The notes below the pieces were generated by a model. It ran no database searches. It worked only from the letters and a program-made list of their open reading frames with translations, and had not been told where the DNA came from. Both the position numbers and the translations under genes were made by a program. A stretch of DNA of 64,000 bases from Zonotrichia leucophrys gambelii (Eukaryota; Chordata; Aves; Passeriformes; Passerellidae): assembly GCF_028769735.1 (NCBI RefSeq), contig NC_088171.1:67101216-67165215 (forward strand), written 5' to 3'. Positions 42,201 to 55,100 of the stretch are shown here, piece by piece; position 1 is the stretch's first letter, and each line of letters opens with the position of its first letter.

Positions 42201-42272
42201 CCTACAGGTAATTCCCCATCAAAATTACAACCATCAGTTAGTCCCCATTTTTAGAAACTATATGTGCTGGGA

Positions 42273-42312
42273 GAAAAAAAAAAAAAAAAAAAGAAGAAGA
42301 AAAAAAGAAAAA
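42273..42312 (+). repeat. A-tract with AAG units
   Basis: Nineteen A bases, then GAAGAAGAAAAAAAG-type sequence. It immediately precedes the isolated CpG-rich island. It could be the tail of a retroposed segment to its left or a simple repeat; I cannot tell which. Confidence 0.85.
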
Positions 42313-42547
42313 TCTGTTGCCGTATCCTTTCTTACGGCAGCAAAAAGCTGCTCCAAAAGCAGCGGGAGGTGCGGAGCCACAGTGACCTCCGCCGGCGCTG
42401 CAGGGACCGTGCGGCACCGGCGGGACCGCATCCCCCACTCTGCCGCGCCGCGCTTCCAGCGGGAGCTGCCCCGCGTTCTCCGCCCCCTGCTACTGCTCTC
42501 CATCCCTGATAAAGATCCAGGTGCGGGATCTGAGATCTCGGACTGCG
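42313..42547. promoter_or_regulatory. Isolated CpG-rich island, candidate promoter or exon
   Basis: About 23 CpG dinucleotides fall in 235 bases, 18 of them between 42,361 and 42,500, in a region otherwise almost free of CpG. The + strand frame is open from 42,190 to 42,630 (146 codons), but the peptide is low-complexity and unrecognised, and the minus frames are open too, as expected for GC-rich DNA. GATCCAG followed by GTGCGG at 42,520/42,521 is donor-like on the + strand. A promoter with first exon of an unannotated non-coding RNA is the simplest reading. An LTR piece or retroposed 5' UTR remains possible. Confidence 0.45.
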
Positions 42548-45500
42548 CTGACATCTTCTCCAACTCCCCATCCTCAGAGCCTCTGAGAAACAGGGTTCAG
42601 CATGGCCACACCTCCAATGTCGCTGGCTAAGGATGTACAGCAGTAACTAAGCAGATGTTGGCTGGTACCTGTGAGAACAGTTTATTATGGGCTAAAATTA
42701 ATATTATTATTTTTTGCAGGCACTTGTAGCAGCTTTTTGAAACTGTCCCCCAATATTTAGTAATAAACAGCACATATGCTGATATTAGCCTCAAATTCAA
42801 GGGCTGTGGTGACATGAAAAAAATAATTCTCAGTAAAATTCTCTATCAAGTAAATAAATTTCATAAAAATTTCTACACTTTACAAAATTATTATATCTGA
42901 TATTCATATATTATGAATTCTCAAGTCATAGTCCATAATTATTCAGTACATCTTCATGAAAAAAGCAATGCTGTTAAGAGCACTAACATACACATTCCAA
43001 GGTGAATGGTGATTATTTCTGTCCAAGCACTCATTTTCATATTTCTGCACACATTTTGTACTAACTTTTTAACTGAGATCATTATGTTTGCAAATAACAG
43101 AATCATCGTTTACAATTAAAGGCATCTTTTAGTTTCACTCGTGAAGTTTCCATAATTTAAAAATACATCATATTACTGAAGCCATAAAAATGTGAGTCAG
43201 TCTTAGTTTTGAGGATAATAGAAACATTTTATTTTTTTTTACTGATAAGGAATAAAACCAAGATATTTTATTTCTCAACACAAAAAAAAAAAACTGTGGG
43301 TAGACCCAGAATGTACAGATTGTACACTCAGCTAAAGACAAATGCATCTTGTTCTATTTACATTCGTGAGCTATTGTAGATTCTACCAATCCAAGAATCA
43401 AGCTTCCTGTGTGTTCAGGGGCAATGTCTCTGTAGTCCACAATCCTCATAAAATCTAAGCCATCTTTTCCTGGCCCAGGTTCACATGCTGTTCAACAGAA
43501 AGCCTGTTGTTGGGAGCTGGAGTAGGTCAGAGCACCATGCTGTGCTATAAGGAAAGGTCACTCAGAGGGCTGAAAACTGAGGGCAGTTGAGGTTGAAAAG
43601 CGGGAAGAGCAATCTGGGAATGGGGCACAGCCAGTGTTCACAGTGAACTAGCAACTCTGTGACAAAGTTTCCAGGGAGCCACAGTTTCACCCTGAAGCTG
43701 TTTCTCACTGCAGAACATTTTGAGAAGTGATTGTGTGTCCCTTATTCAGAGGAAATTCTCTAAGAACTTACACTGCTCTATATTAATATGGCCTTTTTTT
43801 TTGTCTGATATAGTGTATCTGGGCCCTTTAGATCTCATCACTTGTGTCCAGAAGCTTTAAACCTGAACTGCATTTATTTTACACAATCACAAGCAAGTAC
43901 TGCATGCTTCCTTTCCCCTTTTTGAATTTAGGAATGTATACATGCCCTCAGCTTGTTGTTTTGGTTTTTCTACTTGCATCATCAGGAGAACTGGAAATGA
44001 TCCAGAGGCTGCCCATCTGTCAGAAAAATGTAATTTTTTAGTCAAATTCCACCCTACTATCAGGAGAATAGACATTTCCTTTCTAGCTGCAGCCTAAGTC
44101 AGTTTTCTTTTGTGTGCTCTAATGTGCTTCTGACCAACCAAAGGTTTTTTTTTGTTGTTTTTTTTTGGCAGGGTGGATGTTGGCTTATTGGTTATGAGAG
44201 CCTGTACAATCACTGTGGTGGAAATAAAAAGCCCTGACACTAGAGCAGTAGAAATAACAATGTTGGTTTCTTCCCACTAAGTGGAAATAACATGCTTTGT
44301 TCCACCAATTTGAGGTACGGAATACCTGACATGAGATGGTGTATAACATTTTGCAATTTTTCTGGGAAAATGTCTCAGCCACACTGCACTGTGCCAAAGC
44401 AAAACTACACCAAAAATGGCCAGGTACAAGGTCAGTGATAACAGAACAGATTCTCAGGGCTGAGGTAAATTGGAAGCATGAAGTTTACAAGGACTAGTAT
44501 CAATTGATGTGTCCCATTTATTTCACTGACTAATAGTCAGCTCTTGAGTATTGGGCCCTAATACCTCTGTGTGAAATCTTTTAAAAGACTGTCTCTAAAC
44601 TCCAAAAAAAAAAAAAAATCATGAGTGATAGACACTTTCAATAACTGGTCACATATAACTGACAGGAAGAAATGGTGAGCCCAGTTGAATAAATCATGCA
44701 GCTTGCTGAACTCAATAGCATCATATATTTTTAAGGTAAGCCCTCATGGATTTTAAATAAAACAGGAATCACTCAGAGAAAGGCATGCTTTTGCCTGTTT
44801 CCTATCTCACTATAAAGGTAATAAAAAGCCAGTAAGTTGCCAGATTCACTTTCACTGTCTCCTTTGCAATTCTGCATGGTCACAGATAATAAGGAACAAA
44901 ATCTTTCTACTACCCACTTGTAACATCATTTTTAGTATATAGTCTCTTAAAGAACTTAAAAGTATCTGTAGTTAAAAATTATTCTAAAGTTTTGGAGGGA
45001 CCCTAGATGTATTAGGATTAATGCAAACATACAAATAGCTACTTCAGTGGACAGTGAATCAGGACTGGCTTACTGCGGGAAAGGCTGAATAGGAAGAGAG
45101 TATTTTTAAAATACATAAATCAGCAGCATTTCCATGAGGAAATTTTAAAACATAATTCTGGAAAAGGAAACATAAATTCTTCTTTTTAAGGTTTTTCCAT
45201 TCCTTTTTCTCCACAATTTTTTATATATTTTTATAGTCTAATTTAGGACAAATCCTACAAAACTGTTGTCCAAGAGTTCTTGAACTTTCCTTCCTATTTG
45301 CTGGCAATTTAAACTAAAAGTGAGTGTCACTTGGCATAACTGAATATCCACTGGGGTCAGCAGTACCATCGTTCAGACCCTGAGATTCGTGCCTGCTTTG
45401 TGAGCACAGATGGAGCTGTACAATGCAGGGGTACCAGCCAGGTTGCTTGTCTGCCTCTCTCTCCCCTGACATCCATGAGTACAAGCTGGGCACTGGGAAG

Positions 45501-48500
45501 TGCTGGTGGAGCCAAGGGGAGTGCCTTTGAATCATCCCAGTTTTTGGGCTGCTCTCCTGTTAGCAGTGTGGCAACAGCAAATTTAAAATCAATTGCCTTT
45601 ATATAACATTCTCCATTTGTCAGCTCACAAGACAGACGTTTCCACTTTTCTGTGTTGCTTAAGCTGGAGCATAAATAACTGACTTTCCAAAGATTATCAA
45701 TAGCCTCTGTATTAATTAAACAACACATGGAGACCTCGGCAGGCAGAAGTGGTCTGGGGACCGTGGCATTAGCCCAGCATGAGAGACTCAAGCTCTTCTG
45801 ATAGGTCTTCCTGGGTAGCATTGAGCAAACCACTTACTTACCCTGTTGTGTCCTGTTTGGCCAAACTGGACAACTAACCCTTCCTCATTCCATGAGAGGG
45901 TTTGGTATAAGAATAACTATATCAAAGGTAAGAGCACACAGTCTGTGTAATGGGGTGATGTACATGTCTTATAGTGCAATTACAGCTATGAGATTTTTTT
46001 TTGAACTTTGGTCTGGTCACCTTACATCTTCCCTTGAAATAAACTGGGTTTTTTTGCCCCAGTGTAAGTCTATACAGATTTCATACAAATCTGATCAGAG
46101 TATTTGTTTGAAATTTTTCCCAGACTGGCCTGAAGTAAAAGAGAGAGATCTATGAGGGCAAGATGAAGCTACAAATGGATGCTTTTCTGTTACAGCTCCT
46201 GGATCAGATTCTCAGCTGATAGAGTTACAGGGTAATTGGATTGCAATTAATGTAAATCTCTTGATTGATACCACTTAAGAATATAGTCCCATCTTCTAAA
46301 ATCAGACTTTTTTTGCAGAGGACTGTGATTCCTGTAATGTTTTTTCTGTCTGTTTGTTAAAAGATGTAATGAGAAAAATAGAACGAGCTTTAACAGTGAA
46401 CTTCTGGGCCTTTCTGAATTTCAGTTTACTCTTACTGTAATATCTTTTTTTATGTCACAACTAGACTGCAGATAGAAAGACTGACTGTGTCGAGGGAATT
46501 TGATGTTTTACATTTAGAAGGAACATTTAATGAATTATGCTGCCCCCAGATAACCCCTATTTCATTTGTATATAATGCTCAGGGCTAAGGATTGTCTTCC
46601 TGATCCTTCTCAGATGTTAGACAATACTATTCAAAAGTGGTCAAATTACTGCTCACATCCTTACTTCAATTCTGCAAGTGCTGAGTGCCTTAATTCCCAC
46701 TGAGGACATAAAATGGCTTAAATACAAAAATAATCTTAAATTTATCAAAGTTCAGAATGAAATCAAATACTTGACTTTTCTTCTTTGTGTGGTTAGAGTA
46801 CAAAGCATACATAAACCTGACCTTTTAGTAGTGTACTATTTGGTTCATTTTACATTAGTGCCTAATTGTTAGGTTTTTTTCTATATGAAAAGTACTCTAA
46901 AACATTAAATTGCTCGTAAATATTCTGCCTCCTTAACCTCTGGAGGTATTACTGACTCAGATCCCACTAACTGGACTCGTCAGTTATCAATTCCACATCT
47001 TCAGGAGAGGAGGAACAGGTATTTAGGTTGATGTCAGAAAAAAAACTAAGAGGAATACATCAAATGGTATCTTGGTAAATGGAACAGTATTGGTCTTAGG
47101 AAAAAACGATTTTATTCCTTACAGCCTTTCAGTAAAAAAACTGAAAAACTAACCAGACATCAGGCTTCAGGGTAGAAGTTTGTTGTCTGTCAGGGTCAGT
47201 GGAAATATTTCTCCCCCTTCCCCTCTGTCAAGACACTGGTATAATTGGCTCCATGCATTATGGAAAGCAGCAGGTCTCCCTGTGGCACAAGGCAATTGTC
47301 AGCAGCCTCTGGAAACTGGGCCTTACCCCCAACATGCTTATGTGCTTCACATCCTATGTCTCCATTTCATGTTTGCTTCTATTGTATTTGATTTTTAAAT
47401 ATTCTAATTATTTGCAGCCATAAACACACAAGCGTATTTGTACCTATGTGAGAGATCAGGCCAGGTGAAAAGTTTCTGCCTGTCCTCTGTGAGGTTAAGC
47501 AGGTGAGTGAAAGCCAGCAAGACTCAGGTGTGGCTGCAAAGACCAAGCAGCTGCACTTGCAACCCCTCCAAGTGACTGGACCCTCACAACAACCATAAAA
47601 TTTAACTACTACAAGCAGTGTCCAGCTGCAGTTACATGTCTGTAAAACTAGCCTGTGAGAAATGAACTAAAGTCAGTCTGAAAATAACTTACATTTTTTA
47701 ATACAAAATGTAACACTTCTGAAGTGTTGCCTGACAACTGCATTTGCTCTCTGATTTCTACCCCACCCAGGTATACAGAGAGAACAGCAGCCTACAGAAC
47801 AATGATATGTCCAAACACTGTCAGCCCAAGCCTTGGACAGGAATAATTGGGGTAACTTCAGTGAATACAGCATACATCACTGGCTACAATGGAACTGGGC
47901 TAATTTAATTACCAGAGGATCTGCTCTGTGCTTCCTCAGAGCTCTAAGTACTTCTTCCTTTCTGCTTTAGTGTGGTTTTCCTATCATATGAATCAACAAA
48001 GAAAGTGTGGCTGTAGTGCCTGCAGAAGGCTTACCACAAGCACTCTCATTTGAACTGGTGGCAGAACTCCCCTTGTAAAGAGTGGAAGTCCATTTGGGCC
48101 TGGAATGGCATGTTTTCACTGGATTTTCCTCTCCTTAGGATTATGAATGAATCACTAAGGACTGAATCACTTTTCGGTTGATATGGTAGTTTCAAGAAGG
48201 AAACTCAAGTCCAAGTATTGGAATAGGACCAGAACATTTTTGAGTAGCACTGATAATTTTCTTCCACCTGTTTTCCACTTGCATTCCCACTTTGGTACAA
48301 TCACAAAATAAGAGCTTTTTGACCAGCAGCACTTGTTGTTCCAGGGCAGAGAGCATAGGACAGAACCAACACATGCTCCCCGCTCATACAGAATCCAGAC
48401 GATATAAAGTGCAGCAGAAGCAAGACAAGCTGTGAAATAGAAATAGACAAAACATTCTGCAAATCCAAGGACTCCTTCACGTACTTGCTTCTCAAACAAA

Positions 48501-49016
48501 GAGCAACCTGATATGTTGGAACTGAGCTTTTGGCATCAGTATCAGAGGAGGATGAAAAGTAGCTCTGCTGAGCAGAGCTGGGTGCCTCCATTACAGCAAA
48601 GTAACTGTACGTGACAAATAGCAAACACCTGCTCTTTGGTGGGAGCAATGGTGCATGGAAGAGCTGCAGACCTCCAAGATGCTCCTCCTTGTCATCCATA
48701 TTGACCCAGCTGCCTTTCATGGTGTCCATAAAACCATTTGTACCAGGACATGGTATTTTTTTATCATAAGGAGGTCTGTTGCAAAAAATCTACCTGAAGT
48801 TCCTGAACTCCTCTCCTTTGACTAGACCCAGCCAAGTGCAGATCAAACTTTGTCAGGAAAGTTTCAGTGCTGGTGGGCTTGCTACAGCAGACTACCTTAG
48901 TATTTGTTGCATGGTATACTGTTAGATTGTAATTCATGAATTGTTCCTGCTACTGGGTATGTTTATTTACACATAGTCAAAGACTGGATACAGAAGAGAA
49001 AGATGTGTTACAGCCA
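42548..49016. other. Intergenic sequence between CpG island and SINE
   Basis: Mostly AT-rich. Two longer minus-strand open stretches occur: 158 codons at 45,357-45,833 and a set of overlapping frames at 48,167-48,729. Neither encodes a protein I recognise. A-runs are at about 43,281 and 44,603. Confidence 0.65.
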
Positions 49017-49158
49017 GAATAACACAGAATATTCTGAGCTGGAAAAAACACAGAAGAATCATCAAGTCCAGCTCTTAACTGATTGGGCTATACAAAGATA
49101 GAACCCACAACCTTGGCGTCATCAGCACCATGTTCCAACCAACTGAGCTAAATCATGT
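49017..49158 (-). mobile_element. tRNA-Ile/CR1 composite SINE (TguSINE1-like)
   Basis: Read on the minus strand, the head (about 49,158 to 49,086) is tRNA-Ile-like: TAGCTCAGTTGG (A box), GGTGCTGATGACGCCAAGG over the anticodon arm, and GTGGGTTCTATC (decayed B box). It runs directly into a CR1 3' tail with GGACTTGATGATTCTTCTG and a terminus near ATTCTGTG. Such tRNA-plus-CR1-tail SINEs are known in songbirds as TguSINE1, mobilised by CR1 machinery. The acceptor stem no longer pairs and the B box is mutated, so this is a dead copy and not a working tRNA gene. Confidence 0.85.
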
Positions 49159-52100
49159 GGCATATATATCAATCCTTTCCGTGTATAGCCCATTTATCCC
49201 AAAATTAGTCATTTTGCCAATGAGAAGATAGATAAGATTAGTTTGCAAGCATGAAGTGGTATTCACAATATTTTTAATGATCATTCATCTGTAGATATTT
49301 CTGATGGGTAGTAAAGATTGGTCATTTCTAGCTCATTGGCTAAGATGCTAAGGCTGTGAGCCCAAACTGCAGTAGCTTGACACTTAACTGTGTTTTCTGC
49401 ATACCTGAATTCCTTCAAAAATGCAAAGCAATAGAAGATATTCTGTTAGCTCTCTGCTGAGTGTTCAAGGAACTATTACACACTGACAACTGTTCTCCAA
49501 GTTGCATAGACTCTCTCTAAGATTGCATCTCAACCTCTTTGCTCTCATTACTTAAACACTGCATCTCTGTAGAAAGCTGATACAGCCCAGTCCCAAGGCC
49601 TAGGATATGAATTAAGAGTCATACAACACATCAAAATCTCAAGAAAAATTGATTTGCAGTGCATGCAGTAGACATATAAGGAAATGCTCAGCAGGATCTG
49701 AACAGATTTTGTCATTCTAATTAGGGATAATGATAGCTGCTGCATTGTAGCTGCACTTCCTTACTCAGGCAAAGTTCTGCTCTGTTTAATGTCATCCAGC
49801 ACAGGAGGACTGACAAATTCTGGTGAAATAACAAATAATATGGTATTGCTCTGCCCCAAAAGAAATAGGTTTACTGTGTCTTTGAATAACTGAAATTTGC
49901 AGAGTTATGTTTTGATATGCCCAAGAAGTTAGTGCAAGACCATATTCTGAAAACTTAAAAGCCACCAGCTATTCTGCCTTTTAATCATTAAATACATGAT
50001 ATCTACATTCACAAAGGGTGGCTCTTAAAACTTTTATGTTACTATGGCACATTCCCCACGCTTCTGAGAGCAGTTCTCTTCCGTTACCTGAGGCAGCAAT
50101 CCCAATCATGGTTCAGCTCTTCAGCCTCCATCAACAGCAGCTTGGCTCATAAACACCAATCAGTCTCCATGGCTAATTTCAATAAACACAGCAGGCTTTG
50201 AAAGAGGACAGTGGAAGGGTGGCCATGAGCTTCTTTCCATCTCCACTGGAATAAGGGCCATAACCCCCAGCAAAAGGACAAAGCAGACACCCAGGGACAG
50301 TGACCCCTTAAACTACCTCAGCAAGCACTGGCAGGGGCCATCTGAGCACACCCTGAGGGCTCACCACTCTCCCTGTGAAGAATGAGTGCAGACAGCTTCT
50401 GTACCCTCAGTTTTCATCTTACCTTACCCCATGCTGTTTTCTCCACACAAACAGGCCTTTGGCTGCCCTTTAGAGTCTGCTTGCTCCACAGACATTTGTT
50501 AGTCAACTTTAAAACTGTGAGGAGTAAGAATTAGCATCAAAGATGCCCCTGTCATTTAAAGGCTGCTTCTGGACCCTGACCATATTACAAAGCTAAACAG
50601 AAAATCTTGCTGACATCTGGGAACCAAAATTTTTTGGGTCAGGCTGATTTGTGTTCACTGCAACCTACTTATGATATATTTAATTAGTCCATACTTCAGG
50701 GCTGCTGTCAATCAATCTCCTCTGTCAATTGGCCACAGATGGAGCTGCGTTGCTGAGGGAGGTAGTGGATATTCCTGACACTACTGAAGATCAGCATGTC
50801 TTTTTCACACACTCACACCATTAAACCCTTCACCAGATTCAATAGTAACAAGCTAATGGTTTGGTAACAACACATTTCAGGACAGAATTTTATTCAGGAA
50901 ATTACCTGGGAATATTCTTCCTCCTCTGGAGATTAAGGCATGGCACATGGTCCCGTATCTTCCTGGGAAGACCTGGAAATGCCACCTAAGAAACTGCTAC
51001 TTCACCCAAAATATTGGCAATGCCTTTTATTTCATCTCTTCCTTACCTGTAGCAACATTTTTAGGTTTAGAATCATTATAACAATTGCAAGGTCTCTCAC
51101 TCAGAGCTGTTAAAGAGGGTTTCATAAATTTGCTCTGTTTTAAAGGACTGTCTACAGATGTCAGACACTGATTTCATGATGCAGTAGGTCATTTTATATT
51201 CCTCCTTTCCTAAATGAACCAGAGCTCAAAGACAAACCTGGGAGGCACTTCATCTTTTCCAAAATAAAAGGAGCTTAATTTCTAGATTTAGAGTGAGTCA
51301 GGCAAACAATGCATCTAATTTTATTTCCCATGGCAAATGGGCAGTAGATTATTTTATTCACCTGATCTTTTCCATGGAAAGATCTCAAATAAGCAGACTG
51401 CATTATAAATGGTAGAGAAAAATGATAATCCCAACGCTGTCTCCTGCTCCTAAATGATGATGTGCAAGACACATACATAACTTCTTGGCAAGAATCCATT
51501 TGTCAAAATAAGAGAAGCCAACTGCATAAGGGAAAGAGACGATAGATCTTGACAAACTTGTAGATGCTAGCAAAAATGGAAACAAGAAGTTGCTGTGACT
51601 GATGTATTAATGTAACACTGCCAGAATACTAGCCTCAAAAATTAACAGCTGTTGATGCTTTTGTGTCTAGTCAAAAGAGCAAGTGTCATGATTTCTGCTA
51701 TGTTTGACATTTTCTATGGTTTCTACTCAATTTTAATCTCTGTGTAATACTCAATGCTCAGCTTTCTACAAGAAAGACAGAATAAGTAAGATTCCCACAA
51801 ATGGGATAATATGTTTGAAGACAGCTGACCTTAGAAAAGAGATAGCAGAGATGAAAATTTCTTGACATTTTTATGAACACATCATTTTTGCCATTTAATA
51901 TATAAAAAGAAAAACCTATTTCCACTGATTGATTACTTTAATGAATAAATGTACTCAATGATTTGGTGGCTTGAGTGGATTAAATTTCCCTTGCTGGCAG
52001 GAACTGGCCTTGGATGAAAGTATTTTGAGGGTTTATTCCTTTTTGCCACACCAAAAAAAAACCCAAGAGAAGATAGAAAATCACTCTGAATCTCAAACCA

Positions 52101-55100
52101 TTTGATCTCTGTGTATATTTTGTAAGCCACTGTCTGAAACTCTGCGAGCTCCCAAGAAGTAAAATTACAGGCACCCAGACTATAGGCTCAAATAATTCTA
52201 AACCAGTTATTTTAAAATGTCACTGATGTGTTGAACAAACCCAGCAGCTTATAACCATAACCTGTTTTCTTTGCATTAAAGTTCCTTGCTGTAATCAGTT
52301 CAAATACTCATCATTACAAAATCCTTGCTCCTCACCTTCACAAAATGCTTTCCAAAACAGCAGTAAATAAACACTTGATTTAAAAAACTGTCTGTCTCAC
52401 CATATATGGTTTTGACAAGTTTTGGATGGAGAGTAGAAAAAAGACTGAAGATCACAGCAGGGAGGGACAGGGAAAAGGAGGGGAGATCAGTACAAAAATT
52501 GAAATTTAGGAAAGAAGACCAAACCAAAACCAAAACCACCCTAACATCTAGCAAAAGAAAGAATTGTGTGATTTTGCAGAGTCACTGAAAAAAGATAATC
52601 TTCTATTTGTGACCCTGTTTTCTTCTGGTAGGCCCATTATCAAACTCATGGGTTATGGTCAACATCACCTGAAATTCTTAAACTCATAAAGTTGGTGTGT
52701 AATTCCTTCCTGCAATCCTGGGTAAAGTGCCATGAATCACAGTAGCAGAGCTTCATCTGACATCTCCATACCCATACAGATTTCCCTTTAGGAGATGTAT
52801 GTGCTAATGTCAAACAAACTTGCTAAAAGCTAAATGTAAATTTCCTCTCACAAAGGCAGCCACCCACAGACAGAGCTGGTGCTGACCTGTGTCTCTAAAT
52901 TATATTCCAAACACGTTTTACCTTTAAAAAGTTGTTTTCCTGGAAAAATAAGCATTAAAAAGTTATATAATGTACTGCCTAATTCAAATTCTATATTTTT
53001 AATTTGTTATCTTACTTACTGTGTCTCCAGCAATTAAAAGTTAAAAGAGACCAAACAAAGAGAAGCAAAGAACAAATGCAGGAACCTTCATTTTTACTTC
53101 ACATTTACTTTCACTAGCAATATCAGCTTCAGGGGGCTTTGCTGCAAATAAACCCTGCGACTGCATGTATATGAAGGAGATCTCAAACTATGGTCAGTCA
53201 TCAGCTCTATATTTTCATTTGTCTGGTTGTGACCCGATGTTTTCTCCAGCTGTCTTCGTGCAACTTGTCTTAAACCACACTTGCAGGAGAAAGGGTTTTT
53301 TAGCTTTCCTTTGGGGCTGGCTGCTGCTGAGGGAAGGAGCCTCTTGGTGCTCATGTCTGGATAAACACACCTGCCTATTCACTCTGCCAAGTCTCTATTG
53401 CTCTTTTCAGTGAGATTTCCCCATTGCTACTCTCAAGAGACCCAACTATTTCACTACTCAGTGAAACTACATAAGCATTTTCTTTTTTCAGAATTCTCAA
53501 CTGATAAGAGCCACAAGTAGCAGTAGTTTAGAGGAGTGTAGAAAAAAACCCATGTTTTGCACCATTTGTTATCCAGAGATGTCCTGATTAGGTTTAGATG
53601 AACTGGCCATAAAAACTGCCTTGCTTCTATGGAAGTACTTGAGCCCTGAAACAGATACAAGAAACTACCTAAGATTCTCAGTAGAGACTTGTTTTTTCTG
53701 TACCAATAACTATATTACCATTAGTCTATCTGTAGAGTAGCTGTGTCCTTAAAATCAGAAGAATACTTGGCCATTAAAATCAGAAGAGGGGCACCAGTTC
53801 AGAAATTCTCACACCAGAGCAGGAATCCTAAATGCATCTGACTGCAACTCAACATTGAGGAAACTTTTTGTCTGGGACCGGAAAAGCAATTGATGGCCAC
53901 TCATAGCTCTCCTGCAACTACCACTAATGGAAAAGCACAGAACTACAGGAAAGACTTTTAAAATGTGGTTCATTCTTAGAGCCCTGTGAGACTCACCTAT
54001 GACATTAGCATAATCTGATAGTGATGTGACATCTCCTTTCAAATCCACCCTTTCCTCAAGGACATCAGGAGAGGTGAAAGCTTACAGCTTTCTGATACAG
54101 TGACAGAGCTGTGGGTCAAGCGAGCACCACAAGTTTACATGAGGGCTGAATTTGACCTTGTGTCACGACAGCTCCCAAAGGATCCTGCCGTAAGCAATAA
54201 TGTATTCAAGGCTGTACATACTGGCATTGCAATGAGATCACCACTTTAAGGGCAACGTTGAGGGCATCTTTCATCCTGGGGCATCACAGAGCATTGGAAA
54301 GATGTTCTGCTACAAAAAATTTGCGACAAGCTGCCATCATCTCCTGCAGGGCAAATGCAGGAGTCTACTGTTGAAGACAAGCCATCAGAGCCTGCCTCAG
54401 GTGCTGACAGCACTTCTTTAACACATGCACTTCTCTAACACAAGCCTTATTCTCAACAACAGCTGTTACTGATCGAGCTGCTACTGATCGGGCATCTTCT
54501 CCTTGTCGGCTAAAAGGCAAAAGCAAATCTGTCAGAAACAACATGGCCAGGCGTCCTGTGGGCAGAGGGCTACATCAGTTTCTAGTCTGCTGACTGCATG
54601 CTCATATCTAGTACAGCCAGCCAAATGTGCTTTGCAGAGGCCTGGGGAAGACCAATTGATCTTTTAGAGGCAGGAGAGAGACTGTGTGATGAATGGGCAA
54701 GGCTCGCTTCCAGCCCCCTGACCCGCCTGCCATCTAGTGTATATTCAGGACATATTTCCAGCTCAGCACAGCCATAGCTGGAGAACAAAGAACAGAACTA
54801 GTCCGGACAAACATGGCACGTTACTGATAGGCTACACTGAAATAGCTTAACCTTTTCATCTCAGGACTCTGCATTATGTAATTAGGGCAAACCCCCCTAA
54901 AACAGCTTCTTCTTACAATGATCATGTTCTCAAAAACACAACAGACTAAACTCAGCACTTACTTACCTGTAAAAGAAGGCGCTGATTATATTTTATTAAC
55001 CAAATGTACCACATTTAGAGATGATAAAACAGGTGTAGTTTTCTAGGTAAAGCACGTTTAAAATCTGTCATCTGCTTCATCTATTTAGCTGTCAAGGACA

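Larger units (their letters stand above)
35813..42272. other. Intergenic AT-rich sequence between CR1 and CpG island
   Basis: Contains a MIR-like relic, the compound TAT/TTG microsatellite, a short palindrome at 38,074-38,095 and a G-run near 40,363. No gene is recognised; the longest open frame is about 104 codons (minus, 36,408-36,722) and shows no family features. Confidence 0.7.

Noticed and set aside
42190..42630. 146-codon + strand frame across the CpG island as a protein gene
   Set aside because: It runs through the A-tract as a poly-lysine stretch and has no recognisable domain; the opposite strand is equally open. A promoter or non-coding exon is a better reading.
49086..49158. Possible functional tRNA-Ile gene on the minus strand
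   Set aside because: The acceptor stem does not pair, the B box is mutated, and the sequence continues into a CR1 tail, so it is the head of a SINE copy.
54465..54494. Two near-identical 'tactgatcg' units as a tandem repeat or CRISPR-like array
   Set aside because: Only two short units with no regular spacers; chance or slippage explains it.
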